A stretch of 64,000 nt of DNA from positions 434,001 to 498,000 of the forward strand of contig CAVPTL010000014.1 in the NCBI GenBank assembly GCA_963708725.1, in the 5' to 3' direction. Position 1 is the stretch's first letter, and each line of letters begins with the position of its first letter. Positions 35,184 to 42,652 of the stretch are shown in pieces. The notes beneath the pieces were generated by a model. It was not told the DNA's origin. It saw only the letters and a list, made by a program, of their open reading frames with translations, and did no database searches. The position numbers were made by a program, and so were the translations under genes. The DNA is from CAVPTL01 sp963708725 (GTDB lineage: Bacteria > Actinomycetota > Thermoleophilia > Gaiellales > JAICJC01).

Positions 35184-35872
35184 CTGGGAGAGTCTAGGCG
35201 CCGAAGCGGCGCCAACTGGCGCCCGCGGGAATCGAAATTGGCGGGATCGAGCCAGCGCTCGAACGCCTCCCGCCTGGCCGGCCACTCACTGTCGAGGATC
35301 GAGAACCAGGCGGTGTCGCGGTTTCGGCCCCTATCCACCCTGGCCTGGCGAAACGTGCCCTCGTAGCGAAAGCCCAGCCGTTCGGCAGCGGCCCGCGAGG
35401 GAGCGTTGAGGTCGTTGCACTTCCACTCGTATCGGCGATACCCGAGGTGCTCGAACACCAGACGCATCAACACATACATCGCGTCAGTCGCCGCTCGGGT
35501 GCGCTGCAGCAACGGGCTGTAGGCGATGTGGCCGACCTCGATCACACCGTTTGGCGGGTCGATCCGAAGCAGGCTGGCCACTCCCTTGGGCCGTCCGTCT
35601 TCACGGTCGACGATCGCGAAGAACTGCGGGTCTCGGCTGACCGCCGCCGACTCGACCCAGCCTTGAAACTCGGTGAGATCGGCGAACGGGCCGACCGGGA
35701 GGTACGTCCACATTCGCCCCTCCGTATCGCGTGAGTTGGCGGCGAACAGCTCGGCGGCATGTTCGAGGTCGAGCGGCTCGAGCCGACACCAGCGCCCGTC
35801 GATCGGCGCGACCGGCGGGAGCGGTCGCGGCGTCCACTCCGGCAACGGCCGCCCGAGCGGCTGCTCGGTCAC
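35180..35872 (-). CDS. GNAT family N-acetyltransferase, RimJ/RimL-type
   Basis: A 230-residue acetyltransferase. The opening PVAPIDGRWCRLEPLDLEHAAELF and the later IAYSPLLQRTRAATDAMYVLMRLVFEHLGYRRYEWKCNDLNAPSRAAAERLGFRYEG are typical of the RimJ/RimL-like GNAT branch, in which acetyl-CoA is bound at the QRTRAA-type loop. It transfers an acetyl group to an amine on a protein or small molecule; the target is unknown. Its start overlaps the aminotransferase stop by ATGA, so the three minus-strand genes form an operon with the cyclase/AAA gene last. Confidence 0.88.
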   Translation of the reverse strand: MTEQPLGRPLPEWTPRPLPPVAPIDGRWCRLEPLDLEHAAELFAANSRDTEGRMWTYLPVGPFADLTEFQGWVESAAVSRDPQFFAIVDREDGRPKGVASLLRIDPPNGVIEVGHIAYSPLLQRTRAATDAMYVLMRLVFEHLGYRRYEWKCNDLNAPSRAAAERLGFRYEGTFRQARVDRGRNRDTAWFSILDSEWPARREAFERWLDPANFDSRGRQLAPLRRLDSPR

Positions 35873-36978
35873 GCCCGCACCACCTCGATCAACGCCTGCG
35901 CCGCCCGCTCCATCACCGCGATCGGGCCGACCGTGACCCGGACATAGCCGGGAAGACCGAATCCCGTCCCGCCCCTGACCATGAAGCCACGGCGCATCAT
36001 CGCGTCACACACCGCGCTGTCATCGACTCCGAGATCGACGAGCACAAAGTTCGCGTGCGGCGGAACCACCCGAAATCCAGCCGCGACCAGGGTCTTGACC
36101 AACCCGTCGCGGGCGGTCGCGACCTCTGCCCGCCGATCGGCGACAAACTCGGGCCGCGACAGCGCTCCGCGCCCCGCCGCCAGCGCGATCCGGTTGACGT
36201 TGAACGGCTCCTGGACAACGTCGAGCAGGTGGGCCACGTGAGGGTCGGCAACGGCGTATCCGAGCCGCAGGCCGGCGAGTCCGAACAGCTTGGAGAACGA
36301 CCGGATCACGATCACCGGCCGCCCCTCCAAAACATCGTGCTCACGACGGACACGCACCTCGGGATCGACGTAATCCATGTAGGCCTCATCCGCGATCACC
36401 ACACAACCGCCGGGTAGCCGGTCGAGGAAGTCACGCCACTCGTCGCGTCCAATCAGAAGGCCGGTGGGATTGTTGGGATCACAGATCCACACCAGCCGCG
36501 CCTGCACCTCGTGGGCCGCGGCCGCGAGCGCCCCCAGGTCGAGGGCGAGATCGCGATGTGGCACAGTGGTCACGCGGGCGCCGGCGGCGGCCGAAACCTG
36601 CGCGTACAGGCCGTAGGTGAGGTCGGGAACGACGACGGCTGTGCCGGGATCGAGAAACACCGAGGCAACCACGTTGATCAACGACTGGGCACCGTGGGCG
36701 GGCACGATCGAGTCGGTCGGCACTCCCACCCACTCCGACAGCGCGTCGCGGAAGCGGGCAAACGCGCTCTCGGGGTAGAGGGAGGCGTGCTCGAGCTCGG
36801 CCGCCGCGGCTTCGAGCACCCAGGCCGGCGGCCCGAACAGATCCTCGTTCCAGTGAAGCGGCACCAGCTCGTCCAGACCCAGCTGGTCGCGCAGCTCGGC
36901 GCGGCTCGGCCCAGGGCTGTAGCGATCCAGGCCACGGACCGACGGTCGTGCCAGGGCCTCCCAGTCAATCTTGCTCAC
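35869..36978 (-). CDS. class I/II PLP aminotransferase, histidinol-phosphate aminotransferase-like
   Basis: A 369-residue fold-type I aminotransferase. The PLP-binding Lys is in SFSKLFGLAGLRLGY; other motifs are PLHWNEDLFGPP near the N-terminus, CDPNNPTG, IADEAYMDYV and the C-terminal GFMVRGGTGFGLPGYVRVTVG. These match the HisC-like branch, but no histidine genes adjoin it, so it may act on another amino acid or phosphonate. GTG at 36978 (MSKIDWEALARPS) is used; GTG at 37002 is an in-frame alternative and neither has a clear ribosome site. Confidence 0.87.
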   Translation of the reverse strand: MSKIDWEALARPSVRGLDRYSPGPSRAELRDQLGLDELVPLHWNEDLFGPPAWVLEAAAAELEHASLYPESAFARFRDALSEWVGVPTDSIVPAHGAQSLINVVASVFLDPGTAVVVPDLTYGLYAQVSAAAGARVTTVPHRDLALDLGALAAAAHEVQARLVWICDPNNPTGLLIGRDEWRDFLDRLPGGCVVIADEAYMDYVDPEVRVRREHDVLEGRPVIVIRSFSKLFGLAGLRLGYAVADPHVAHLLDVVQEPFNVNRIALAAGRGALSRPEFVADRRAEVATARDGLVKTLVAAGFRVVPPHANFVLVDLGVDDSAVCDAMMRRGFMVRGGTGFGLPGYVRVTVGPIAVMERAAQALIEVVRA

Positions 36979-37049
36979 GCTGCCAAGTATCTCAGAGGGC
37001 ACCGGCGGCCAATCACACCATCGGCCGTGGATTTCCGTATCCTCTGCCC

Positions 37050-37907
37050 ATGCCCCTCGTACATCTCTCCAGCGATTTGCCCAACCTGCGCGGCGCCGTC
37101 ATGGTTGCATCGTTCGACGGCTGGGTCGATGCGGCCGAAGCCGCCTCCGACGCGGTCGCCCACATCGCCGAGGGTGGCGAGCTGATCGCAACCTTCGACG
37201 GCGACGCAATCTTCGACTACCGGTCTCGCCGGCCGGTGCTGGACGTCGAGGATGGCCGCCTGACAGAGCTGCGCTGGCCCGAGCTCGCAATCCGCCACGT
37301 CCACATCGGAAACCGCGACGTGCTGGTGTTCTCGGGCGCCGAACCCGACCTGCGCTGGCAGGAGCTGGGACGGGCGGTCGCAGATCTCGTCGATCAGTGG
37401 GGTGTGACTCAATGGATCAGCCTCGGGGCCGTGCCGGGCGCCGTGGCCCACACCCGCACCGTGCCGCTGATGACCACCGCATCGCGTGAAGGAGTACTGG
37501 AGCCGGGCGAGGTGCGCGGCCCCGATGGGCTGCTGCGCGTTCCCGCCGCGGCGCTTTCGACGTTCGAGATGGCGGTGACCGGCGGTGGCACCCCGTCGGT
37601 TGGATTCTTCGCGCAGGTGCCGCCCTACGCCAGCATCGGGTACGCGGCGGCGACAATCGCCTTGCTCGAGCGTCTGGCCCGGCACCTCGGTGTGACCATC
37701 GACCTGGACAGCCTGCTCGAGGTCGAACGCGAGCAGCACGCCCGCTACGACGAGGCCGTGGCCGGCGATGCGATGCTGCGCGAGACGGTCAAACGGCTCG
37801 AAGCGGCGGCCGGTGACCTCGAGGACGAGCAGCTCCCGACCGGCGATCAACTGGCGCGTGAGATCGAGCGTTACCTCCACAAGCGGGACGAGGACGGCGC
37901 GGACTGA
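37050..37907 (+). CDS. PAC2 family protein
   Basis: A 285-residue PAC2-family protein, named after the proteasome assembly chaperone 2 fold. The N-terminus MPLVHLSSDLPNLRGAVMVASFDGWVDAAEAA and the segments DYRSRRPVLDVEDGRLTELRWPEL and GFFAQVPPYASIGYAAATIALLERL are typical of the actinobacterial group. A proteasome role is unproven, and no proteasome genes are in the window. The ATG at 37050 has the family N-terminus; the upstream frame is antisense to the aminotransferase. The ureohydrolase follows 43 bases later. Confidence 0.85.
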   Translation: MPLVHLSSDLPNLRGAVMVASFDGWVDAAEAASDAVAHIAEGGELIATFDGDAIFDYRSRRPVLDVEDGRLTELRWPELAIRHVHIGNRDVLVFSGAEPDLRWQELGRAVADLVDQWGVTQWISLGAVPGAVAHTRTVPLMTTASREGVLEPGEVRGPDGLLRVPAAALSTFEMAVTGGGTPSVGFFAQVPPYASIGYAAATIALLERLARHLGVTIDLDSLLEVEREQHARYDEAVAGDAMLRETVKRLEAAAGDLEDEQLPTGDQLAREIERYLHKRDEDGAD

Positions 37908-37950
37908 AGTTCAACCCGGGAGACCTTTCCGGGCCACCAGAGGAGGCACG

Positions 37951-38958
37951 ATGTCGTCGATCGCTTCGCAACATACCCGTCAGGGATGGCACAGCATCCT
38001 GGGCGGCGGGATCGCCAGCTTCCTGGGTGCACCCGTGGTCGCCCCCGATGCCGATCTGCTGCGCGAAGCGGGAGCACGGGCGGCGTTTGTGGGAATGCCG
38101 TTCGACTCGACGACCATCGCGCGACCCGGGGCGCAGCTTGGCCCGCGCGCCGTCCGTAACTGGTCGAGCCACATGCTGAGCTATCACGGCGAGTACGACC
38201 TCGATCTGTTCGAGGCCCTCGGCCTGGTCGATATCGGCGATGCGGAGGTCGTCCCCGGCAACGCCGCCAAGACCGTCGACCGGGTGGCCGAGGCGATGGG
38301 CGAGGTGCTGAAGACCGGTGGCTTGCCGGTGCTGTGCGGCGGGGAGCACACCACCACGATCGCCGGATCGCTCGCGGTCGAGCGCTTCGCACCCAAGGGC
38401 CGCTACGGGCTGATCTTGCTCGACACCCATCTCGACACGGCCGCCGACGTCGGCGGTGAGCGCATCAACCACTGCTGCCCGATCACCCGGGCGATGGAGC
38501 TCGAGGCGTTCGACCCGACCCGGTGTGTGATCATCGGCCCCCACGGCGCCCTCAACCCCAAGGCCGAATACGCATACGCCCGGGAACAGGGCATCACTGT
38601 CCACCACATCTCAGACGTCGAGCGCAAGGGCGCAGCCTCAATCGCCGAAGACGCCGTGGCGCGAGCCTCGGAGGGCACCGACGGCGTCTACGTGAGCTTC
38701 GACATCGACGTCCTGGACAGCTCTGTGGCGCCCGGCACCTGCGTGCCGACGATGGGTGGGCTGACCGCCCGGGAAGCGCTCACGATGATGAAGATCATCG
38801 GACGCGCCGACATCGTCGCGATGGATGTGTGCGAGATTGCACCCGCCTATGACGATGGCCAGTCGGCGATGGCGGCCTGTCAGGTGATCGTCGACACGCT
38901 CGCCGCCTACGCCGACTCACATCAGGCAAAGGCCGGGCGCTCGACCGCCGTGGTCTAA
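37951..38958 (+). CDS. ureohydrolase family protein (agmatinase/arginase-like)
   Basis: A 335-residue ureohydrolase, a binuclear Mn enzyme fold that cleaves guanidino groups to release urea. Metal-binding blocks are GGEHTTTIAG, LLDTHLDTAADVGG and YVSFDIDVLDSSVAPGTCVPTMGG. The first usually reads GGDHS; here Glu replaces Asp, which may matter for the substrate. The start is fixed by GAGGAGG 5 bases before the ATG. Agmatine, guanidinobutyrate and formiminoglutamate are all possible substrates. It forms a probable operon with the SIS-domain gene 22 bases downstream. Confidence 0.88.
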   Translation: MSSIASQHTRQGWHSILGGGIASFLGAPVVAPDADLLREAGARAAFVGMPFDSTTIARPGAQLGPRAVRNWSSHMLSYHGEYDLDLFEALGLVDIGDAEVVPGNAAKTVDRVAEAMGEVLKTGGLPVLCGGEHTTTIAGSLAVERFAPKGRYGLILLDTHLDTAADVGGERINHCCPITRAMELEAFDPTRCVIIGPHGALNPKAEYAYAREQGITVHHISDVERKGAASIAEDAVARASEGTDGVYVSFDIDVLDSSVAPGTCVPTMGGLTAREALTMMKIIGRADIVAMDVCEIAPAYDDGQSAMAACQVIVDTLAAYADSHQAKAGRSTAVV

Positions 38959-38980
38959 ACCCCCGTACTCTGGAGGCTCG

Positions 38981-40051
38981 ATGAGTGATGACCGAAGCTG
39001 GCTGACCGAGGAATACCCCGAGCTGCGGGACGGCCCGCCCTGGGTGATGCAGGAGATGATCGAGGCCCAGCGCGAGCTTCCGGCCGCGATCCTCGACCGC
39101 GGCGGGAGTGAGGCGACCGGCGTGAACCGGGCGATCCGAGCAGCGGCCGACCGCGGCGAGCCGATCGTCGTCACCGGCTGCGGCACGTCCGAGCACGGCT
39201 CGATGGCGGTGGCGGCGCTGATCGCCGACGCGCTTCCCGACGCCTGGGTCGAGTCACGCCAGGCACTCGACGCGGCGTTGGCGCCACGCGCCGGTGGTGT
39301 CTGCATCGGTGTCTCGCACGAGGGTGGGACGCAGGCCACGCTGCTCGCGCTCGAGGCCGCGCGCGCCGCTGGAGCCTCGGTCGCCGCGATCACCGCGAAC
39401 TCGGAGTCGGCCGTGGCCAAGGCGTCCGACCAGGTGATCGTCACCCCACTGGTTGACCGCTCGTGGTGCCACACCGTCGCATATACGAGTGCGATCCTGG
39501 CAGGCATCGCGATCGCCCGGACGCCTGCGTCGAGCGACCGGCTGACCGAGGCGATCGACCATACCCTCGGACTGCGGCAGCGATTCGCCGAGGCCGCCGG
39601 CGGGATCGCAAGCGGCCGCCGGATCCTCACCACGGGGCTCGGCACCGACGAGATCGGAGCCCGCGAGCTGGCGTTGAAGATCGAGGAAGGCGCCCGCATT
39701 CCCACCACCGCTCACCAGCTCGAGACGCTGCTCCACGGTCACCTGGCGGGCTGCGACGCCGACACGACGGCGGCCGTTCGAATCGCGACCGACAGTCGTG
39801 GGGGCGACCTGCATGCGAACCGGCAGACCGAGGTCGACGCCGCCCTCGCCGCGGTCGGGATCCCGACCGTCGTGATCGGAGCACCACTCGGGTTGGCTCC
39901 GTCCGAGTCACCCGGCGAGGCACTGATCTCGGCCGCCGTCGGCCTCCAGCTCCTGACGCTCGAGCTGGCACATGCGACCGGCACGAACCCCGACCTGATC
40001 CGGCGCGAGCAGCAGGCCTACCGTGACGCCGCGGCTGCTGCGGAGGGTTGA
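38981..40051 (+). CDS. SIS-domain protein (GlmS/AgaS-like sugar isomerase fold)
   Basis: A 356-residue protein with two SIS domains. It starts MSDDRSWLTEEYPELRDGPPWVMQEMI, then VVTGCGTSEHGSMAVAALI and GVSHEGGTQATLLALEAARAAG in the first domain, and LTTGLGTDEIGARELALKIEEGARIPTTAHQLETLLHGHL in the second, as in the isomerase half of GlmS and in AgaS. No glutaminase domain is present, so it is a deaminase/isomerase or a binding protein for a phosphosugar. GGAGG lies 5 bases upstream of the ATG. Confidence 0.87.
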   Translation: MSDDRSWLTEEYPELRDGPPWVMQEMIEAQRELPAAILDRGGSEATGVNRAIRAAADRGEPIVVTGCGTSEHGSMAVAALIADALPDAWVESRQALDAALAPRAGGVCIGVSHEGGTQATLLALEAARAAGASVAAITANSESAVAKASDQVIVTPLVDRSWCHTVAYTSAILAGIAIARTPASSDRLTEAIDHTLGLRQRFAEAAGGIASGRRILTTGLGTDEIGARELALKIEEGARIPTTAHQLETLLHGHLAGCDADTTAAVRIATDSRGGDLHANRQTEVDAALAAVGIPTVVIGAPLGLAPSESPGEALISAAVGLQLLTLELAHATGTNPDLIRREQQAYRDAAAAAEG

Positions 40052-40090
40052 ATCGGCTTCGCCGGGTTGCGATCCGGTAGATTGCCCGCC

Positions 40091-40546
40091 GTGGACAGAA
40101 TCGAACTGACGCCTGACGAGATGACACGGCTCCGGACGCAGCTCACCGAGCTGGAGGGGCCGAAGCGCGCCGAGATCGTCGACGCGATCGCCGTCGCTCG
40201 GGGCCATGGCGACCTGTCCGAGAACTTCGAGTACCACGCCGCCAAGAACGAGCAGGGCCTGCTGGAGCGCCAGATCACGATCCTGCGCGCCAAGATCGAG
40301 AGCGCCGTCGTGATCGATCCCAGCGCGAAGCCGGCCGATGGGCGGATTTCGGTGGGCTCCAAGGTGCAGATCCAGGACGAGTACGGCGACCACATGGAAG
40401 TCGTGATCTCAAGCGCCGGCGGCGAGAACGCCGTGTCGCCGGAGTCGCCGATGGGTCGCGCCCTCTACGGCGCCGGCGAAGGCGACACGGTCACGATCGA
40501 AGCGCCGCGCAGTTCGTGGACCGCGCGCATCCTGACGATCACCTAA
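40091..40546 (+). CDS. greA: transcription elongation factor GreA
   Basis: A 151-residue GreA-type factor that rescues backtracked RNA polymerase by stimulating transcript cleavage. The N-terminal coiled coil carries the acidic tip in ARGHGDLSENFEYHAAKNEQG. The C-terminal FKBP-like domain holds ISVGSKVQIQDEYGD and ESPMGRALYGAGEGD. GTG at 40091 (MDRIELTPDEM) fits the usual N-terminus and length of about 155. Its stop lies 17 bases before repeat copy 2. Confidence 0.95.
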   Translation: MDRIELTPDEMTRLRTQLTELEGPKRAEIVDAIAVARGHGDLSENFEYHAAKNEQGLLERQITILRAKIESAVVIDPSAKPADGRISVGSKVQIQDEYGDHMEVVISSAGGENAVSPESPMGRALYGAGEGDTVTIEAPRSSWTARILTIT

Positions 40547-40562
40547 AAACAGGGCCCTCAGC

Positions 40563-40593
40563 GTGAATAACGGTGCCTGGCACTGTTATTCAA
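40563..40593. repeat. stop-codon palindrome, copy 2
   Basis: GTGAATAACGGTGCC (40563-40577), T, then GGCACTGTTATTCAA (40579-40593). Right-arm differences are a T for C and a final A for C. On the minus strand it supplies the TAA stop (40588-40586) of the GH4 gene. It lies between the convergent greA and GH4 genes. Confidence 0.85.
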
Positions 40594-41914
40594 ACAGCGG
40601 CAGGAAGCGCGTGTTTGCCTCGAGCATCTCATCGAGCAGTGCCTGGGTCTGATCGAGGTCGAGGTTCGCGGCGGTGGTCGGATCGAGCACGAAGGCGTGC
40701 AGCGCCTCCTTGCGATCACCGCTGAGCGCCGCCTTCACGACCTGCTTTTGGAAGTTGAAGTAGTGATTGAGATGGGCCGCCAGAGCCGGATGCAAGGCTC
40801 CTGCCGAGATCGGCCGGATGCCATACCCACCGATGTGGGAGTTGACCTCGACGATCGCATCGTCAGGCAGGTTGGGGATCGCGCCGTTGTTGAGCGCGTT
40901 CACCACCCGAATCGCATTTCGGTTCTCGACGATGTCCTCGATCATGTCGATCACCTCGATGCCCTCGTCCTCATCACCCTTGGGCAGGTCGGCGAGCGTG
41001 ACCGGCGTGTCGTCGGCCGTCCACGTGGCCGCGAGCTCCTCCAACCCCGCCACCCGCGCCTTCTCGTAGGCCATGTCATGGGTCTCGATCCCGTAGCGCA
41101 TGGCGACGCCCTGGGCGGTTCCCGCGTAGGGCGCTTCGAGCCGCTGCATCTGGGGATAGAACTCGGTCCAGTGCGTCCAGCAGTACGGCAGCACGCCGTA
41201 GGCCTCGAGCACCCACTTCACAACCGGATTGGTCGCGCGGGCCTTGACCAGGGGCATCGCATCCGTGCCGTCCTTGAGCCGCAGCTCCTGCACCGACGCA
41301 CAGTGATTGATGCCCGCAACGACCGGGGGCATCGCGATCTGGTCGGGCGAGACCCCAGCCTGGTCAGCGAGCCACGCGGTGCTCCCCGGGTGCGCGGTAC
41401 ACGAGCACAGCGCATACGACTTCACCTGCGGCGCGGCGGCGCGCATCGCCAGGGCCTCGATCGGCGCGGGATTGGTGTAGTTGAACACCCACGCGTCGGG
41501 GGCGACCTCGGCGACGTTTCGAGCAACATCGGCGAGCACCGGGGCGTTACGGAACGCCCGCAAGATCCCGCCCGGCCCAATCGAATCGCCGACGTGCATC
41601 ACGATCCCATAGCGGCCGGGAATCTCGAGGTCGTCGGCCCACGCGTCCATTCCGCCGACCGAGATCGCCGCGATCACGAAATCCGCGCCGGTGAGCGCCT
41701 CACGCTGGTCGAGCGAGCTGCGTACCGAGAGCTTGCTGCCCTCGCTCGTGATCAGCTTCTGCCCGAGCGACTCCATCACCTTGACGCGCTGCTCGTCGAC
41801 GTCCATCAGCATCACCTGAGAGTCCCCAAGCGACTCGGACTCGATCAGGCGCCGTAAGAGCAGCGGCACGAAGCTCGAACTGCCTCCGCCAACGATCGTG
41901 ATCTTCTTTCCCAT
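40586..41914 (-). CDS. glycoside hydrolase family 4 (alpha-galactosidase/alpha-glucosidase-like)
   Basis: A 442-residue GH4 enzyme; these use NAD+ and a divalent metal for redox-assisted glycoside cleavage. The Rossmann start is KKITIVGGGSSSFVP, followed by GDSIGPGGILRAFRN, VFNYTNPAPIEALAM, the metal Cys region YALCSCTAHPG and the metal His in GINHCASV. The usual GLCHS is altered to ALCSC. The ATG has GGGAGAG 6 bases upstream. Its stop TAA is inside repeat copy 2. It is last in the minus operon (amine oxidase, SDR, GH4), next to a sugar ABC operon, so an oligosaccharide substrate is likely. Confidence 0.88.
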   Translation of the reverse strand: MGKKITIVGGGSSSFVPLLLRRLIESESLGDSQVMLMDVDEQRVKVMESLGQKLITSEGSKLSVRSSLDQREALTGADFVIAAISVGGMDAWADDLEIPGRYGIVMHVGDSIGPGGILRAFRNAPVLADVARNVAEVAPDAWVFNYTNPAPIEALAMRAAAPQVKSYALCSCTAHPGSTAWLADQAGVSPDQIAMPPVVAGINHCASVQELRLKDGTDAMPLVKARATNPVVKWVLEAYGVLPYCWTHWTEFYPQMQRLEAPYAGTAQGVAMRYGIETHDMAYEKARVAGLEELAATWTADDTPVTLADLPKGDEDEGIEVIDMIEDIVENRNAIRVVNALNNGAIPNLPDDAIVEVNSHIGGYGIRPISAGALHPALAAHLNHYFNFQKQVVKAALSGDRKEALHAFVLDPTTAANLDLDQTQALLDEMLEANTRFLPLFE

Positions 41915-41925
41915 GTGGCTCTCCC

Positions 41926-42639
41926 TCAGTTCATCGAGTCGTCGGTCATCGGCAGGATCGTCTGTTCCAGCACGCGGTGGGTGCGCGGCCGCGTGACGGC
42001 GTGTACCACCGCGTCGGCAACCTCTTCGGCGCGCAGCATCCCCGGCAGATCGGGATCCTCGGGGGTGCGACCGCGGTTCTCTCCCATCGCGAAATCGGTC
42101 TCGACTCCCCCGGGTGCGATCGTCGAGCAGCGCACGCCCTTGGAGAACAGCTCATGGTCGATCGAGCGCATGAATCCGACCTGGGCAAATTTGGACGCGG
42201 CGTACACCGACTCGCCCTCGGGGGCTCGCTGGCCCGCGATCGACGCCACCACCACCAGATCGGCGGATTGGCTTCGCAGGAGCTGCGGCAGGCTGGCACG
42301 CACCGTGTAGAGCAGCCCCTTGACGTTCACGTCGATCATCTCCTCGACATGGGCCGCGTCGAGATCGAGGAAGTCGCCGTAGGCGCCAACGCCGGCGTTG
42401 GCGACAACGATATCGAGGCCGCCGAAGCGCTCGACGGTCGCGGCCACCAGCGCCTCGAGCTGCGACTCGTCACGCACGTCGCACGGCTGTGCGAGCGCGC
42501 CCTCGATGCCCATGTGGCTGCCGCGCCGCGACGCCATCGCAACCTTCGCGCCCGCTGCGGCGAGATGCTTGCTGGTAGCGGCGCCGATGCCGCTGCTCGC
42601 CCCGGTCACCAGGGCTACACGACCTTCGAGTGTGCTCAC
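41926..42639 (-). CDS. SDR family oxidoreductase
   Basis: A 237-residue short-chain dehydrogenase. The cofactor motif is VTGASSGIGAA, the structural motif is NAGVG, and the catalytic Tyr/Lys is YAASK. GTG at 42639 (MSTLEGRVAL) has AGGGAG 4 bases upstream; the frame upstream is a shadow of the amine oxidase gene. It lies 13 bases downstream of the amine oxidase and 11 bases upstream of GH4, so it belongs to that operon and may oxidise a sugar alcohol, or the aldehyde or alcohol made by the oxidase. The exact substrate is unknown. Confidence 0.9.
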   Translation of the reverse strand: MSTLEGRVALVTGASSGIGAATSKHLAAAGAKVAMASRRGSHMGIEGALAQPCDVRDESQLEALVAATVERFGGLDIVVANAGVGAYGDFLDLDAAHVEEMIDVNVKGLLYTVRASLPQLLRSQSADLVVVASIAGQRAPEGESVYAASKFAQVGFMRSIDHELFSKGVRCSTIAPGGVETDFAMGENRGRTPEDPDLPGMLRAEEVADAVVHAVTRPRTHRVLEQTILPMTDDSMN

Positions 42640-42652
42640 GATCTCCCTCTCA

